Translations under genes and position numbers: made by a program
Assembly (NCBI GenBank): GCA_905182715.1
Contig: CAJJCP010000010.1
Location: 1 to 56,088, forward strand
DNA: 56,088 nucleotides
From: an uncultured Candidatus Poseidoniales archaeon
GTDB taxonomy: Archaea > Thermoplasmatota > Poseidoniia > Poseidoniales > Poseidoniaceae
Direction: 5' to 3'
Notes under the pieces: generated by a model
The model's input: the letters and a program-made list of their open reading frames with translations, nothing else
What the model was told of the DNA's origin: nothing
Databases searched by the model: none
Shown: positions 43,305 to 52,193 of the stretch, one piece after another
Position numbering within the stretch: position 1 is the stretch's first letter
Layout: every line of letters begins with the position of its first letter

Positions 43305-43895
43305 ATGGATGCGAATGTTCAATTGATGCTGTACGTGATTCCTGTACTTGTTGGGCTCTTCATGATCCTACCAGTCGGTCGAACTCTTTTTGCTTCACTC
43401 TCGGAGACTATGCCCTTTTTGGGAACTGAGCGTGGAAGAGTCTTCTCCGGGCTCATTCTTACCTGTCTTGCAGGTATGGCGGTCTCATTCCAAACTCTTT
43501 GGATTTCTTCGAAAATAAGTGAAGGTGGAAACTTTTGTGCTTCGAATTCAATACTTTCATGCGATGATGTCATCGGGAACGTTGAATACAATACTGACCC
43601 ATTCTTTGGAATCCCATGGGGTGGGATTGGTGCGGCGGTCTTCTGTATTCTCTTGTACCTGGTATATTCTACTTCAAAGGAACCAAATGCAGATTGGGCT
43701 TCTTCCTATCTTAAATTCGGAACCTACATCACTTTTGCAGGTTTCTTTGTTATCGCACTGTTGGTCTTTTACGAATTCCAAATGGAAAAAATATGCCAAT
43801 ATTGTACCACGGCACACGTTGCCAATATCGCAGCATTCATTGGTTTCTTCCGACTGATGCGGATGAACCAATCCAAAGATTGGAACACCGTCTAG
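43305..43895 (+). CDS. Vitamin K epoxide reductase (VKOR) family membrane protein
   Basis: The 196-residue polytopic protein has the four VKOR cysteines: Cys78 and Cys86 in the loop NFCASNSILSCDDV, and the redox pair Cys164/Cys167 in MEKICQYCTTAHVANI on the following helix. VKOR homologues take electrons from a thioredoxin-like partner and pass them to a quinone, driving disulfide formation outside the cell. The thioredoxin-fold gene just upstream is the natural partner. Start ATG directly follows the upstream stop. Confidence 0.92.
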   Translation: MDANVQLMLYVIPVLVGLFMILPVGRTLFASLSETMPFLGTERGRVFSGLILTCLAGMAVSFQTLWISSKISEGGNFCASNSILSCDDVIGNVEYNTDPFFGIPWGGIGAAVFCILLYLVYSTSKEPNADWASSYLKFGTYITFAGFFVIALLVFYEFQMEKICQYCTTAHVANIAAFIGFFRLMRMNQSKDWNTV

Positions 43896-43908
43896 GTGAG
43901 GTGAATTT

Positions 43909-44505
43909 ATGAATCGAGAGGCGACTTTTTGGAGCATAGTCATCGCATTAGCATTAGCAGCGATTGTTGTTCTTTACGCTCAACACGCTGGATTGTTTGA
44001 TCAAGATATGGCTTCAACCGTGTCAACTGATGAAGCAAAGGACACAAATGAAAATCTGGCATCAACAGCAGATTCGCCAGACCCTTTGTCGTTCGATTGT
44101 GTTGAACACAGTGGGTTAGCACGCCACGACCACATCACTCTCCAAGTTTTCATTGATGGAAGTCCGTATACCGTTGAATCTGCAATTGGAATTCAAACAG
44201 ATGCCTGCAATGGCAATGAGAATTACATGCACACGATACACACACACGATGATACAGGACGCCTTCATATTGAACTCAATGACCCAGGTAATATCTCATT
44301 AGGTGTCTTTTTCGACATTTGGGGCCATCATTTCAATGAAACAGGAATCTTTGATTATCGAGTCAATGCAACTCATGAAATGGTCATGCACGTCCATGCT
44401 TCCGGGGAAAGCGCAACTGCGGATAACCGTGTGACTTCTTTCGATGATTACCTTCTCCAGAACGGTGAAGTGATTGAAATCCACTACCGTACGAAATCCA
44501 ACTAA
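43909..44505 (+). CDS. Membrane-anchored HTHD-motif protein, function unknown
   Basis: The 198-residue product has an N-terminal membrane helix (FWSIVIALALAAIVVLYAQH), an acidic spacer and an extracellular domain with ARHDHITLQVFIDG, MHTIHTHDDTGRLHIE and LGVFFDIWGHHFNETG. This His-rich T-H-D-x-T-G-x-x-H-I-E pattern resembles a bacterial secreted domain I recall from proteins near redox and copper genes; a metal site is plausible but unproven. It starts 13 bases after VKOR and overlaps the convergent gene's stop by 4 bases. Confidence 0.7.
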   Translation: MNREATFWSIVIALALAAIVVLYAQHAGLFDQDMASTVSTDEAKDTNENLASTADSPDPLSFDCVEHSGLARHDHITLQVFIDGSPYTVESAIGIQTDACNGNENYMHTIHTHDDTGRLHIELNDPGNISLGVFFDIWGHHFNETGIFDYRVNATHEMVMHVHASGESATADNRVTSFDDYLLQNGEVIEIHYRTKSN

Positions 44506-44771
44506 GGTGTGAAGCATCCTTCAAAAGTCACTGCGTCTGAAGTGTCCTTGATTTCTTCCATTCGTTGGACAGTGACATCAATCCGTTCATTTTCAGCATA
44601 GTTTTTCCTGAGTTCAAGCAACAACCTTCTTTGAACATCTGCGAGATCTTCGCCATACATGATGTTCAGGTGCTGATTTGTTACTTCATTTACCACTACG
44701 GTATATTCGACAACCCACTCTTTGAGAGGTTGCGTGCCATCTTTGGTTACGTCTTCCCATGTTTCTGCCAT
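44502..44771 (-). CDS. Small hypothetical protein of 89 residues
   Basis: From ATG 44771 the product is MAETWEDVTKDGTQPLKEWV..., soluble, with an antiparallel-sheet-like middle (VVEYTVVVNEVTNQHLNIMY) and an amphipathic helix (DLADVQRRLLLELRKNY). I do not recognise it. An in-frame ATG at 44819 would extend it. The stop overlaps the end of the convergent gene. Its regular alpha/beta pattern and tight packing favour a real gene. Confidence 0.5.
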   Translation of the reverse strand: MAETWEDVTKDGTQPLKEWVVEYTVVVNEVTNQHLNIMYGEDLADVQRRLLLELRKNYAENERIDVTVQRMEEIKDTSDAVTFEGCFTP

Positions 44772-44887
44772 TATACTTACTTTGTCGGAGAAGGTTATTA
44801 AATCTGTGTAGTAATGCATCGAGCCCTTACCAGTTTACGGTACTCAAATACGTCAATCGGGCATATTCCGGTCGCATCGGCGCGTTT

Positions 44888-45871
44888 CTAGTTCTTACGC
44901 GGCCATATTGCAATGAGTCCTGCGCCAGCTGCGATGATCAGTATCATGCTGGCAAGTGACCACGATTCTGGAATGTCACGAGAACGGTATGCGAATTCAA
45001 CAGCACCATAGGTTCCAAGCGATGCCTCTGAATTTACAATTGCATCTTCAGTGTTTTCATGAATCAAAATGATACTGAATTCGTCCATGTCTTCAAACGT
45101 AATTTCAAAATCAATGTTGCATCCTTTATCGACACCCACGCCCAAGAGACCGATTTGAGTGGTAACAGTCGAGGTGTTGATGTCACATTCTGCCGTTGCC
45201 ACCACGACACGGTCACGGGTTGATTCACCCGCATTCACAACACCAGCCTGGACAATCTTCTCGTGTTCAAGAACAAGGAAAGTCAATTGCGTGTTCTCGA
45301 GTTCGGCACTCATGTTCGCAATAGAAAGTACGCGTGCCGTGATTCCTTCCGCAGTTCGTAGAACTTCAAACTGCAAAAGAGTCGAGTCTTGGCGGGTTAA
45401 TTCGAGGTCAAGTATGTCCCGTTGAACATCACTCCATGCCTCCGTGCCCGATCGTGGGTTCTTACCCTCGACAAAGAAGGTTGGCGAAGGAATTGCATTT
45501 CCATGATGAAGGCCAAGTCGATTGATACGATGTTGAGCTGCAGGTGGCTGAAAAGCATCTTCACCATCAGAGGGGTGATAGGCAACCATGGCAATACGTG
45601 ACCCGTGTGAATCGGCCACTCCCTTCAGGTACGGGTCTATTTGTGCACATGTTGGACACCATGTGGTTGTTACTTCTTCAACAAGAAGACTCCGTCCCAT
45701 TGACTCCGTTGCTATTGGGTTGACCAATGTATTTGACGGGTCGATAACTTGAGCTTGTACGAAAGCACTACAGGATACCATAAGCAGGAGAGAAAGCAGG
45801 CATGAAACAACAAAAAGCGGCGGTTTCAACTCAAATCGCCTCCCATCATGCTCCGCCGAGGATACCGACAC
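44888..45871 (-). CDS. Secreted thioredoxin-fold protein with C-terminal membrane helix
   Basis: The 327-residue product has a signal peptide (PPLFVVSCLLSLLLMVSCSA), an ectodomain with a thioredoxin active site VEEVTTTWCPTCAQIDPYLK (CPTC), the cis-Pro region AIPSPTFFVEG, and a second half of beta-rich sequence ending in a membrane helix (SWSLASMILIIAAGAGLIAI) and a basic tail WPRKN. The start is GTG 45871. It lies opposite the VKOR operon and may use the same disulfide pathway. Confidence 0.8.
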   Translation of the reverse strand: MSVSSAEHDGRRFELKPPLFVVSCLLSLLLMVSCSAFVQAQVIDPSNTLVNPIATESMGRSLLVEEVTTTWCPTCAQIDPYLKGVADSHGSRIAMVAYHPSDGEDAFQPPAAQHRINRLGLHHGNAIPSPTFFVEGKNPRSGTEAWSDVQRDILDLELTRQDSTLLQFEVLRTAEGITARVLSIANMSAELENTQLTFLVLEHEKIVQAGVVNAGESTRDRVVVATAECDINTSTVTTQIGLLGVGVDKGCNIDFEITFEDMDEFSIILIHENTEDAIVNSEASLGTYGAVEFAYRSRDIPESWSLASMILIIAAGAGLIAIWPRKN

Positions 45872-45948
45872 CCTTCATCCCTTTGATTCGGAGTTGAATT
45901 AAAGCGAGGTTTCATCAACAGGTGCGTGGCGAAGGGGAGTTAGGAGGA

Positions 45949-46692
45949 ATGAGTTTGGCTGATCACTGGATTGAAAATCACAAGCGTGATTCTTGGCGTA
46001 GGCAAGCCAAGGCCAGCGGCTACAGGTCCCGTTCCGCCTTCAAATTAAAGCAAATCCAAGAGCGCTTTAATTTGATTAGCAAAGGTGATGTCATTCTCGA
46101 TGTAGGCTGCCACCCAGGGGGTTGGGCTCAAGTTGCAACCGAATTGGTTGGTACAGATGGCTGGGTCATTGGAGTCGATTTAGAAGCCTGTCAACGCGTT
46201 GAGGGTGCAGTTCTTATGGTCGGAGATATCACTGAGCCCCACGTTCAACAGCGTGTTCTTCTAGAATTAAATGACCGTCCTTTGAATTCAATCATTTCGG
46301 ACATCTCTCCAAACATCACCGGCAAATGGGATATGGACCAAGCAATTGCCATGAACTTGGTTTCACTTGTCTTTGATTTCTCACTCCCGCTGTTAACCAA
46401 AGGTGGTTCTTTCGTTACCAAATTGTTTCAGGGTGTTGGTGTTGAGGAATTAATCGAAGTCATCAGACCGTTTTTTTACGACGTCCGTCGCTATTCACCT
46501 CACGCCTCTCGGAATTCATCATCTGAAGTCTACCTTATCTGCATAAACTTCATGCCTTGGAAATTCCGAAAAGTTTCTGTTCTGAAAAAGTATGAAGCAG
46601 CATTGAACCTCAAGCTCAGTGGAGATGACATTGCTGAAGCCCCAGACATCATCACATCTTCGTTCTCCATGCGGAAAAAGAAAGGCGAATAG
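45949..46692 (+). CDS. rlmE: 23S rRNA 2'-O-ribose methyltransferase RlmE/FtsJ family
   Basis: The 247-residue product has the SAM fold and the K-D-K-E catalytic tetrad of FtsJ: Lys32 in RSRSAFKLKQI, the SAM loop LDVGCHPGGWAQVA, Asp118 in SDISPNITG, Lys158 in VTKLFQG and Glu in SSSEVYLIC. It methylates a ribose in 23S rRNA (by family homology). ATG 45949 gives the family's usual N-terminus; a longer frame exists but has no homology. It is followed at 31 bases by an OB-fold gene. Confidence 0.92.
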   Translation: MSLADHWIENHKRDSWRRQAKASGYRSRSAFKLKQIQERFNLISKGDVILDVGCHPGGWAQVATELVGTDGWVIGVDLEACQRVEGAVLMVGDITEPHVQQRVLLELNDRPLNSIISDISPNITGKWDMDQAIAMNLVSLVFDFSLPLLTKGGSFVTKLFQGVGVEELIEVIRPFFYDVRRYSPHASRNSSSEVYLICINFMPWKFRKVSVLKKYEAALNLKLSGDDIAEAPDIITSSFSMRKKKGE

Positions 46693-46722
46693 ATTGATGA
46701 GCATTGAGGTGAATCTCACCTC

Positions 46723-47067
46723 ATGGTACAACACCGCACAACACTGAGCAAGAGTAAGAAAGCCACGAGCCGCCGTCAAAAAATCACTGACTTACAAGTG
46801 GACCAGCCGGTTCTCCGTCTTGAAGTCGTTTTACTCCGAATCTATCCACGACGTATGGTCTATTCAGAACATTATGTTGGCCCAGTCGCTGCGGCATGTG
46901 GTCGCGATGAAACTGGCATCGTTGGAATTGTTTTGTGGGGCGACCAGATTCAGCGCGTGCAAGTGGGCGATATTCTTGTCCTCGAATCCGGCTGGTGCAG
47001 GGAACGAAATGGGGAACTGGTCGTGAGTACTGGTCGTCATGGACGATTGAGTGTACTCGGCCGATAG
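46723..47067 (+). CDS. Single OB-fold nucleic-acid-binding protein (RPA/SSB-like)
   Basis: The 114-residue product starts with a basic tail (SKSKKATSRRQK) and then a single OB fold: LEVVLLRIYPRRMVYSEHYV, IVGIVLWGDQIQRVQVGDIL, VLESGWCRERNGELVVSTGR and HGRLSVL. The D-E-T-G...V-L-W-G-D pattern is that of RPA/SSB-type OB folds in archaea. A role in single-strand DNA or RNA binding is inferred. It lies between rlmE and the zinc-finger/EF-1 beta pair. Confidence 0.75.
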   Translation: MVQHRTTLSKSKKATSRRQKITDLQVDQPVLRLEVVLLRIYPRRMVYSEHYVGPVAAACGRDETGIVGIVLWGDQIQRVQVGDILVLESGWCRERNGELVVSTGRHGRLSVLGR

Positions 47068-47187
47068 AACTCATCGGACCGTCATTGGCCGAGACTTCAG
47101 ATTACATTTCATTGCCAAAGTGAGGTGGTTCAGCACGCAACCATAAAGAAGGGGAGGGTGTGGGGCATTTGTTACTGAGGACCTATT

Positions 47188-47355
47188 ATGACTGAAAGAG
47201 CAGCAAACTGCACCTCGTCCGGAGTTCCACTTGTGGAAACTGGATCAACTTCATTCCCATGCCCTGGATGCGATACACCGATTGGACGTAGTCCTCGTTG
47301 CCGCAATCAAGGTGTCCTTTACATCTGCCCGACCTGCCAGTACCAGGGGCCCTGA
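47188..47355 (+). CDS. Small zinc-finger protein of the archaeal HVO_2753 type
   Basis: The 55-residue product (ATG 47188, TGA 47353-47355) has four cysteine knuckles: an incomplete first one at NCTSSG, then CPGCDTPIG, RSPRCRNQGVLYICPTC and the end QYQGP. The -YxCPxCxxxGP ending and position directly upstream of EF-1 beta match the conserved archaeal zinc-finger family. The first CxxC is degenerate (Cys-Thr-Ser-Ser), so one zinc site may be lost. It is thought to bind RNA in relatives. Confidence 0.8.
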   Translation: MTERAANCTSSGVPLVETGSTSFPCPGCDTPIGRSPRCRNQGVLYICPTCQYQGP

Positions 47356-47364
47356 GGTGATTCT

Positions 47365-47637
47365 ATGGGTATGGTAGCAATGACATACAAACTCAATCCT
47401 GATTCGGATGCCGAGAACGTTGATGCTGATGCAATCGCAACTGCAGTTCAAGGTCTCAGTGACGATATTTACAACATTCAATCCGTGGAAGTCAAGCCTT
47501 TGGCTTTCGGACTCAAGTTTGTTCAGATTCACGTGGTCATGAATGATGGCGAAGGTCTTGCAGATGCTTTGGAAGGAAAAATTTCCGATATTCCAGGCGT
47601 CGGTGAAATCGAAGTTCTTTCAATGGGCCTTCTTTGA
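47365..47637 (+). CDS. ef1b: Translation elongation factor 1 beta (aEF-1B)
   Basis: The 90-residue product is the nucleotide exchange factor for EF-1A. It shows the ferredoxin-like fold of the family: VAMTYKLNPDSDAENVDADA, the EVKPLAFGLKFVQIHVVMND strand and a C-terminal GVGEIEVLSMGLL. The start ATG 47365 is nine bases after the upstream zinc-finger gene, a conserved archaeal pair. A non-coding stretch of about 120 bases with T-rich runs follows, likely containing the terminator. Confidence 0.93.
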   Translation: MGMVAMTYKLNPDSDAENVDADAIATAVQGLSDDIYNIQSVEVKPLAFGLKFVQIHVVMNDGEGLADALEGKISDIPGVGEIEVLSMGLL

Positions 47638-47760
47638 GTTTCACTCAAATCAATTCCAGTGAGTTTTGTCTCACATTGTTGAAGTGATTGTTTTTCTTCA
47701 CATCACAGAATGAATTTCTTGATACAATGCGTACCATCTCCAACTGATGCACTGGAGTGT

Positions 47761-49164
47761 TCACAATTGATGCAAAGGGCATCGCATGAATTCTCTCAAC
47801 AGTGTTGTGGCGTAACTTCCTGAGGAAAGGGTGAATCTGAATCGAATGCAGGCCCCATCCGGATGCCAGCGGCTGTTGTTAACAGGTCCTGCCTTCCATC
47901 GCTCTCCCATAGAGTCATCATTGGCAATTGGAACACTGTCAACACTCATTTCCTTGAAGCTCGTTACGAGTGATCGTCGAGTGCCTCGTGTCGAGAGCCG
48001 AGGGATTGCCTCCACTTCCCAGGTTACATCTGTTAAGCCCATTTGTTCAATGATTTCTTTTTCGATGTCGCCGGTTAAACCATCACAGGTTTGGATTTCA
48101 CTTCCCGGCAGTGGCCCTGTTGGAGCAAGACGGCCAAGTTGACAGTTTCGAATGATACGTGGTAGTGTTCGTTCTTCGACCAAAACACAACTTGGAGCGT
48201 CCAATTGACCTTTTTCATCAATGCGTCCGACAAAATCGCCCGCTGCTGGAGAACTGATTGGGTGATTGGCTGCGAGCCGTGCATGGAGTGATTTGTTGAA
48301 CACGACCGACTGTAATGCATGGACGGTCATCAACTGTAAATTGCCAGGTAGTTTGCGAAACGCTCCGATGTAATCCTCGGGCCGGTGAAGTAGATGCTCA
48401 ACCATTTTCCGTTCAAACCCGAGCCACTTCGGTGCCAATTCAAGCCCTTCTTCGGAGGGTCCATTGTCGCGAACATGCTTTCGGAAGGCGGCTACATCAG
48501 CATTCTCTGACTCGCCAGCCATGGAAATGTAGGTGAGTGCTGCTTGTTTCCAGTCTCCTGCTATCACATGCTTTCCAACTTCAGCAGTGACTGGACGTCC
48601 CGCTCCAAACCGTTGCGGTCCGATCCAATTTGGAAACGTATCTTCGCCTAATTTTGACGCCATTTCCTTTTGAATCGTTTCGACTTCTTTCAGTGCATCT
48701 TCGACAGCCATTGGGGTGCCGTCTTCATTGGCACAGCCTCGAATGACAATGGTAAACCGATTGCCACGGTGGTTGCCGAATCCTATCTTTTGATGTGTCC
48801 TGCCAAGAACTTCGATGTTGACATCTGGAATTTCAACTTCCGCTACCTTGGCCTGCGGAGCATCAATGACAAACAGTTGTTGTGTCACCGCTCGCTTGTC
48901 CTTCGTTCCAGCAAAAAAGATACGATTGCGAGGGATGGACAGTGCTTTGGCCAATGTGTTACAGAATCTGTTGGTTTCCCAGTTCGTGAGCATGATGCGA
49001 GCAACGGTAAAGCGACCACGGTTTTCAAGATGAACAGGAGTCGAAATCTCTTCAACCCGAAAATCGGCAACTCGTGCTTTCAAAACTCCGCCAATACCGA
49101 GGGTGTCTGTAGCATAGCCGTCAAGTCCAATGGATTCTGCGAGAGAATCCGTCCATGTGGTCAT
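47761..49164 (-). CDS. truD: tRNA pseudouridine synthase TruD
   Basis: The enzyme makes pseudouridine 13 in tRNA. The 467-residue product has the family's N-terminal FRVEEIST strand, the catalytic FFAGTKDKRAVTQQ with Asp89, then GNHRGNRFTIVIRG and NWIGPQRFGAGRPVTAEVGK, and a C-terminal GSYATTLLREFM. ATG 49164 begins just downstream of the rpoL stop (13 bases), so the two are probably cotranscribed. Length is normal for archaeal TruD. Confidence 0.93.
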   Translation of the reverse strand: MTTWTDSLAESIGLDGYATDTLGIGGVLKARVADFRVEEISTPVHLENRGRFTVARIMLTNWETNRFCNTLAKALSIPRNRIFFAGTKDKRAVTQQLFVIDAPQAKVAEVEIPDVNIEVLGRTHQKIGFGNHRGNRFTIVIRGCANEDGTPMAVEDALKEVETIQKEMASKLGEDTFPNWIGPQRFGAGRPVTAEVGKHVIAGDWKQAALTYISMAGESENADVAAFRKHVRDNGPSEEGLELAPKWLGFERKMVEHLLHRPEDYIGAFRKLPGNLQLMTVHALQSVVFNKSLHARLAANHPISSPAAGDFVGRIDEKGQLDAPSCVLVEERTLPRIIRNCQLGRLAPTGPLPGSEIQTCDGLTGDIEKEIIEQMGLTDVTWEVEAIPRLSTRGTRRSLVTSFKEMSVDSVPIANDDSMGERWKAGPVNNSRWHPDGACIRFRFTLSSGSYATTLLREFMRCPLHQL

Positions 49165-49177
49165 CGGAACACCCCAT

Positions 49178-49435
49178 TCAGAGGCTGATGCTAGCGAATT
49201 CACTTGCGAGTCCAGAAACAATTTCTTTCAAGACCTTGTCGGAAGTGTTTTTTCCAGCGATACGGATATAGAATTCAGGGTCGTCGAGTTCAGGATGACC
49301 TGGGAAATAGTTTGCATATTCGACCTTGCTGCTCACGTTAAGACGTTCTCGGAGCATCTGCAAAGCTGTATGGCTTTCACCAATGACACGCAGGCGAAGT
49401 TCTTTCTTTTCATTCAGGAGGACTTTAACTGGCAT
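49178..49435 (-). CDS. rpoL: DNA-directed RNA polymerase subunit L
   Basis: The 85-residue product shows the L/Rpb11 pattern: ELRLRVIGESHTALQMLRE, KVEYANYFPGHPELDDPEFY and a long C-terminal helix (DKVLKEIVSGLASEF). L pairs with subunit D in the polymerase assembly platform. It heads a rpoL-truD unit and is divergent from the third RND exporter gene. Confidence 0.86.
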   Translation of the reverse strand: MPVKVLLNEKKELRLRVIGESHTALQMLRERLNVSSKVEYANYFPGHPELDDPEFYIRIAGKNTSDKVLKEIVSGLASEFASISL

Positions 49436-49601
49436 TGCAATCGTTCTTGCGAACTACCACTTTGGTTTGAACCTTCTCCCTGCATTCTCCCTGAAAAGTG
49501 ATTGAATCTCACGATGAACAAATCTCAAATTTCTCAGAAAGGCACATCTTCGAGAGATTCGACCCCCCTCTCTTTTTTAGTGCCATTACTTCGCAAGAGC
49601 A

Positions 49602-52193
49602 ATGGATACTGAGTCGTTGGAAGAACGAATGGCCGGTTGGGCTCCATCGTTCAAACGTATGGCACCTGTTCTTCTCGTCGTTGTCTTTCTGTTTACTGTG
49701 GCACTGAGCGTGCATCTGGTCATCTCTCCTCCAACTTTCAATACCGACCTCGCCGATTTTGCACCCGACTCTGAATCGAGTGATGCTCACGATCGTATTC
49801 ATGAATACTTTCCAAATGAAGCAAGGCCACTCTTTGTCCATGTTTCTGCGAAAGACGGTTCAAACATACTTTCTATAGAAAATCTCCAAACGATGAACGA
49901 CCATCTTTCACACATGGAGAATGAATCATCTAAGCGCCAAGATGCTGTTGCTGTTTGGACCACGACACCTGGAATCGTTCAATTAGCTCTCGATGAAGAA
50001 GCAAATGGTACTTCGTTGCATTCGATACAATCATGGGGCGAAATTCTCGACCTCCTTTTTGAGGAGGATACTGTTTGTTCACTCACAGCCGACGACCAAC
50101 TTCTTTCGGCAGCCCGTTATGCTTCATCTGCCCTACTCCATAGCGATTTGAATGTTGATTCAAGTTGTGAATATCTCAAGAATGGAACCGGTGCTGCTGC
50201 CCCTACTGCATCTTCGACCCTCTGGGTGCTTGAAATCGATCCTGACCTCGATGTCGAAAAGAGAAAAGTGATTCAAGACCAATTCCGAATGGAATTCGCC
50301 CAACTTTCAGAATCTTCAGATTTGAATTACGGTGTGGCATCTCTTGACCTTATTTCTTATGACATCGACCAAGGTACTTTTGATAATCTCGCCTTGTTAG
50401 TTGTCCTCGCTTTATTGGTTGTCATTATACTTCTGTCCATTGCCTTCAGATCGATGAACGATGTCGCTTTCCCGTTGATTGGACTCTCTGTTGCTTTGAT
50501 TTGGACGTACGGGGTTTTGAATCTCCTCGATATCCGGTTTACTGCTCTTGAAGTGGCAGTTGCGCCATTGGTACTCGGGCTTGGTATTGATTATGCAATT
50601 CATTTACAACGAGCATTCTCTGCTATTCGTAAAGAACAAGAGGACTCTTCAGAAGCTTGGCTACGGGCTTGCGCTCGACTTTCAATACCACTCTCTTTGG
50701 CAGTTGTAACAACGGTGGCAGCATTTTTGGCGAATGTGATCTCACCTTTGCCACCATTGGCAACATTTGGTTACGCTCTTGCATTTGGTGTTCTATGCGC
50801 TTTTGTTTCATCGACTGCTGTGGTCGGCGCACTCCATGTTGTCCGCAACAAGGCTGTGAATGTTCAACAGAGCCAAGCCATCACCATGCCACGTCTTGTT
50901 GGAGGTATCGTAGCGGTTCAACAAAAGCAGCAAGTCATGGTCATACTGGTGACCATTCTGATTTCTGGAATCTCTATTTTCGGAGCAGCATCGCTTGAAA
51001 CTGATTTTGACCTCGCAGACTTTGTCGACCCGGATATGGAAATTATGCAAGTCCGAGAAGATATGGAAACAAGTTACGACAGTGCAGGTTGGAAATTAAT
51101 TTACATTCTGTTTGAACCCCTTGATGGTTCATCAAGTATTCCAGGGGACGGGCTGATGCTCGATGAACTGAGGGGGCTACACAAAGACTTCGAAGCGAAC
51201 CATGACGTTGTCGGGACTGACAATTCACCACCTTCTCCTTCCTATGAAGGCCCCTATGTCGTTTTACGAGATGCCATCTTACGGGACACTTCTTTTGGTG
51301 AAACGAATAATCTCGAAGTCTATGCAGGTGATGTCTATGTCATCAACACTTCAATTGAACTCAATTTGGCCTCAGCCTTTTCGCAACTTGCAACGAACCA
51401 AACTGTTGCTGATGCATTGACGGGTGAGACTTGGGCGCAACGTATTGAACATACGGTTCACTTAACCGATGATGAAATCACGTATTTCAGAACCGAAGTT
51501 CGTGTTGAGGCATCGACCTCTGCAGAGTCTCAACTTGTCATTAGCAAAATCGAAGAACAACTCGGTAGCACTTCGGAACAAGGTACGCTTCGGTACAACC
51601 TTGACGGTCATGCAAACTTGTATGTGACAGGAGACCTTGTCATTTTGCAAACTGTACTCGACGGTTTGAATACCTCTCAAATCAAATCCACCGTCATTTC
51701 ACTCTTCGTGTCCATGGTCGTCCTGTTGGTCTTGACACGGCGTATGGTTCCAGCGTTAGCAGTACTCCTACCGGTCGCATTGGCGTCACTTTGGGTCGCA
51801 GGTTCAATGTTTATACTCGGTTTGAAATGGAATGTTTTGACCGTGATGGTAACTGCGTTAACCATCGGTATAGGCATCGATTATTCGATTCATATGTGGC
51901 GGCGGATTGAAGTTGAACTGGCTCGAAGAGATTCCCATTGGGAGGCTTTGCGTGCTGCCCTGTCAACCACTGGTGTCGCCTTGATTATGAGTGCACTTAC
52001 CACTGCTTTCGGTTTCCTAGTACTGATGTTTTCACCTATGCCAGTCATCCAAGATTTCGGATTAATTACTGCCGTGACCGTCTTCTTCTCGCTCTTGCTC
52101 GCCTTACTTCTTTTGCCGGTATTGATCGAACTTTCTGCACGTAACAGTGAAGAAGTTCTCGAGAAAGACGATGGCACTGTTATCGAGGGATAA
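49602..52193 (+). CDS. RND superfamily (MMPL-type) exporter
   Basis: This intact 863-residue gene gives the full architecture: first membrane helix (APVLLVVVFLFTVALSVHLV), extracellular domain, a helix bundle with VLGLGIDYAIHLQRAF, a linker, and a second set with IGIGIDYSIHMWRRIE. The Asp in the G-I-D-Y motif is the expected proton-relay residue. ATG 49602 directly precedes a charged stretch and the first helix. It abuts the stop of the convergent DUF2240 gene. Substrate unknown; three such exporters occur within the window, each beside surface or lipid-modifying genes. Confidence 0.9.
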   Translation: MDTESLEERMAGWAPSFKRMAPVLLVVVFLFTVALSVHLVISPPTFNTDLADFAPDSESSDAHDRIHEYFPNEARPLFVHVSAKDGSNILSIENLQTMNDHLSHMENESSKRQDAVAVWTTTPGIVQLALDEEANGTSLHSIQSWGEILDLLFEEDTVCSLTADDQLLSAARYASSALLHSDLNVDSSCEYLKNGTGAAAPTASSTLWVLEIDPDLDVEKRKVIQDQFRMEFAQLSESSDLNYGVASLDLISYDIDQGTFDNLALLVVLALLVVIILLSIAFRSMNDVAFPLIGLSVALIWTYGVLNLLDIRFTALEVAVAPLVLGLGIDYAIHLQRAFSAIRKEQEDSSEAWLRACARLSIPLSLAVVTTVAAFLANVISPLPPLATFGYALAFGVLCAFVSSTAVVGALHVVRNKAVNVQQSQAITMPRLVGGIVAVQQKQQVMVILVTILISGISIFGAASLETDFDLADFVDPDMEIMQVREDMETSYDSAGWKLIYILFEPLDGSSSIPGDGLMLDELRGLHKDFEANHDVVGTDNSPPSPSYEGPYVVLRDAILRDTSFGETNNLEVYAGDVYVINTSIELNLASAFSQLATNQTVADALTGETWAQRIEHTVHLTDDEITYFRTEVRVEASTSAESQLVISKIEEQLGSTSEQGTLRYNLDGHANLYVTGDLVILQTVLDGLNTSQIKSTVISLFVSMVVLLVLTRRMVPALAVLLPVALASLWVAGSMFILGLKWNVLTVMVTALTIGIGIDYSIHMWRRIEVELARRDSHWEALRAALSTTGVALIMSALTTAFGFLVLMFSPMPVIQDFGLITAVTVFFSLLLALLLLPVLIELSARNSEEVLEKDDGTVIEG

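Noticed and set aside
48670-49188. 172-codon plus-strand frame opposite truD
   Set aside because: Antisense to the intact truD gene, no recognizable features.
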